NCBI RefSeq assembly: GCF_014170335.1
Contig: NZ_LZZS01000036.1
Coordinates: 297,834-361,833 of the forward strand
Length of the DNA: 64,000 bases
Reading direction: 5' to 3'
Source of the DNA: Achromobacter sp. UMC46
GTDB lineage: Bacteria; Pseudomonadota; Gammaproteobacteria; Burkholderiales; Burkholderiaceae_B
Shown: in pieces, positions 63,004 through 64,000 of the stretch
How the letters are laid out: each line of letters opens with the position of its first letter
Numbering within the stretch: the stretch's first letter is position 1
Notes under the pieces: model-generated
Database searches by the model: none
What the model saw: only the letters and a program-made list of their open reading frames with translations
Told to the model about the DNA's origin: nothing
Position numbers and translations under genes: made by a program

Positions 63004-63483
63004 CCGCCGATTGATCGCAAGACGAGGCTGCGCCTGTCCAGCGATCGGCATAAGCACGTGGGATCGCAAGTTCAGGTCCAGCACGCGTTGGATGCCTTGG
63101 CGCAGTTGGCAGATGCTCTTGATGGGGCCGCTCTGGTGACGGCCGTCACCCGCATCCCGTTCGCCTCTTCGGACGCAGTGGTGGCCTACGCGGGGCTAGA
63201 CCCCACGCCCAAAGAATCTGGAGCCTACAAAGGCCTGCGCAAACTCAGCAAGCAGGGCGATGCGGCCCTGAGAAGCCTTGCTTATAACGCGGCAACTTCA
63301 GCCAGCCGAACGGCTGCCTTCAAACCCCTCTATGCAGCGTTACGAGCCAAGGGCTGGGCCTCAACACAGGCCCTAAACATCATCGCCAGAAAACTCCTAC
63401 GCATCGCCTTCGGCGTATGGAAATCGCGCAAACCCTTCGACGTCAATCGCTTTATCGCCAACCAGGCTTGCGCCAAACCATAG
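63004..63483 (+). pseudogene. IS110-family transposase, 5'-truncated
   Basis: Only the C-terminal half remains: SSDRHKHVGSQVQVQHALD, then the Transposase_20 region ALVTAVTRIPFASSDAVVAYAGLDPTPKESGAYKGLRKLSKQGDAALRSLAYNAA, and the tail KPFDVNRFIANQACAKP. The N-terminal DEDD catalytic domain is missing and a stop (63001-63003) closes the frame upstream; the first in-frame start is GTG 63058. The tail is shared with 34900-35009 and, inverted, with 63917-64000. It is not expected to be active. Confidence 0.85.
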
Positions 63484-64000
63484 AATCTACGAAGCACGTT
63501 CGGCATACTCGCGACGCAAGACACCGCCAAGTCCCCGAGGCCGCCCGCGCGGCCGACAAGGGACGACCCCGCAAGATCCTCCAAACCAAAACCGCCCCAA
63601 AGCAAAACGCAACGATCGCAACCCACACGCGAAGCGAAACACGTCACGACGCAAGACGACGCGTAAGCTCCCCAAGGCCGCCCGCGCGGCCGGCCGGGAG
63701 CGGGCCCCGCAAGATCCTCCACCACTGGGGAGCTTACGCGTCGTCTTGCGTCGTGACGTGTTTCGCTTCGCGTGTGGGTTGCGATCGTTGCGTTTTGCTT
63801 TGGGGCGGTTTTGGTTTGGAGGATCTTGCGGGGTCGTCCCTTGTCGGCCGCGCGGGCGGCCTCGGGGACTTGGCGGTGTCTTGCGTCGCGAGTATGCCGA
63901 ACGTGCTTCGTAGATTCTATGGTTTGGCGCAAGCCTGGTTGGCGATAAAGCGATTGACGTCGAAGGGTTTGCGCGATTTCCATACGCCGAAGGCGATGCG
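63400..64000. repeat. Large perfect inverted repeat (arms of at least 274 bp, 53-bp centre)
   Basis: Positions 63400-63673 are the exact reverse complement of 63727-64000 wherever I compared them; the right arm leaves the window. Each arm carries an IS110 transposase tail and one REP-like unit with GGCCGC-GCGG-GCGGCC (63539-63554 and 63846-63861). The centre holds a third unit (63676-63691). The 63484-63916 stretch has no gene other than these repeats. Confidence 0.9.
63917..64000 (-). pseudogene. IS110-family transposase 3' end, inverted copy, cut by window edge
   Basis: The reverse strand reads RIAFGVWKSRKPFDVNRFIA then NQACAKP and stop at 63917, identical to the plus-strand tail ending at 63483. 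Whether the rest of the element is complete beyond the window cannot be seen. Confidence 0.8.

Overview
The window is a GC-rich (about two-thirds G+C by eye), densely coding chromosomal segment that looks like a betaproteobacterium of the Alcaligenaceae, most likely Achromobacter or a close Bordetella relative. This is an inference from a Bug-type periplasmic receptor, several Liv-type ABC transporters, a two-domain 2-aminobenzoyl-CoA monooxygenase/reductase, the siaABCD signalling operon, the yqgE-ruvX-pyrBC-plsC gene order and the style of the dispersed repeats. No tRNA, rRNA or CRISPR array was seen.

Layout. 1-981 is the end of a Bug receptor gene. 1008-9837 (minus) is a catabolic operon: sugar-type ABC transporter (binding protein, MalK-like ATPase, two permeases), an unrecognised 303-aa protein, a TetR regulator, an N-acyl-D-amino-acid deacylase and a DadA-like D-amino acid dehydrogenase. 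A perfect 36-bp palindrome lies just upstream. 10073-17291 holds an amidase and a Liv-type binding protein (minus), divergent from a LysR regulator and livMHGF (plus). 17337-21542 (minus) is mostly housekeeping: Nudix/ThiE fusion, DUF815 ATPase, argJ and a membrane-anchored unknown. 21618-28074 holds a MarR regulator and an arylformamidase-like hydrolase, divergent from a complete second Liv system. 28305-34684 is siaABCD plus a PAS/GAF/GGDEF/EAL protein.

34685-37051 is a mobile/repeat zone: an IS110 tail, a dispersed repeat, and an intact IS256-family element that split that repeat and left an 8-bp duplication. 37169-44994 is an abm-like operon for 2-aminobenzoate (anthranilate) degradation through its CoA thioester. 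45059-52043 is a second aromatic cluster: AraC regulator, orphan Liv-type binding protein, dienelactone hydrolase/NTF2 fusion, Rieske oxygenase alpha and beta, a catalytically degenerate isochorismatase-fold protein and a short-chain dehydrogenase. 52077-62065 is housekeeping: FapA-like protein, lytic transglycosylase, hemL-thiE-thiD, rubredoxin, yqgE-ruvX, pyrB-like and pyrC-like genes that both lack catalytic residues, and a plsC-like gene. 62161-64000 is repeat-rich: an inverted second copy of the dispersed repeat, and two IS110 transposase 3' ends facing each other within a perfect inverted repeat that runs off the window.

How it fits together. A 20-bp near-palindrome is shared (17/20) between the MarR/Liv intergenic region and the abm promoter, where it overlaps the -10 box. 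The simplest reading is one MarR-controlled regulon joining an aromatic-acid importer, a formamidase-like hydrolase and the abm pathway 14 kb away. The orphan binding protein at 46269 resembles the Liv binding protein at 23330 and may feed the same permeases.
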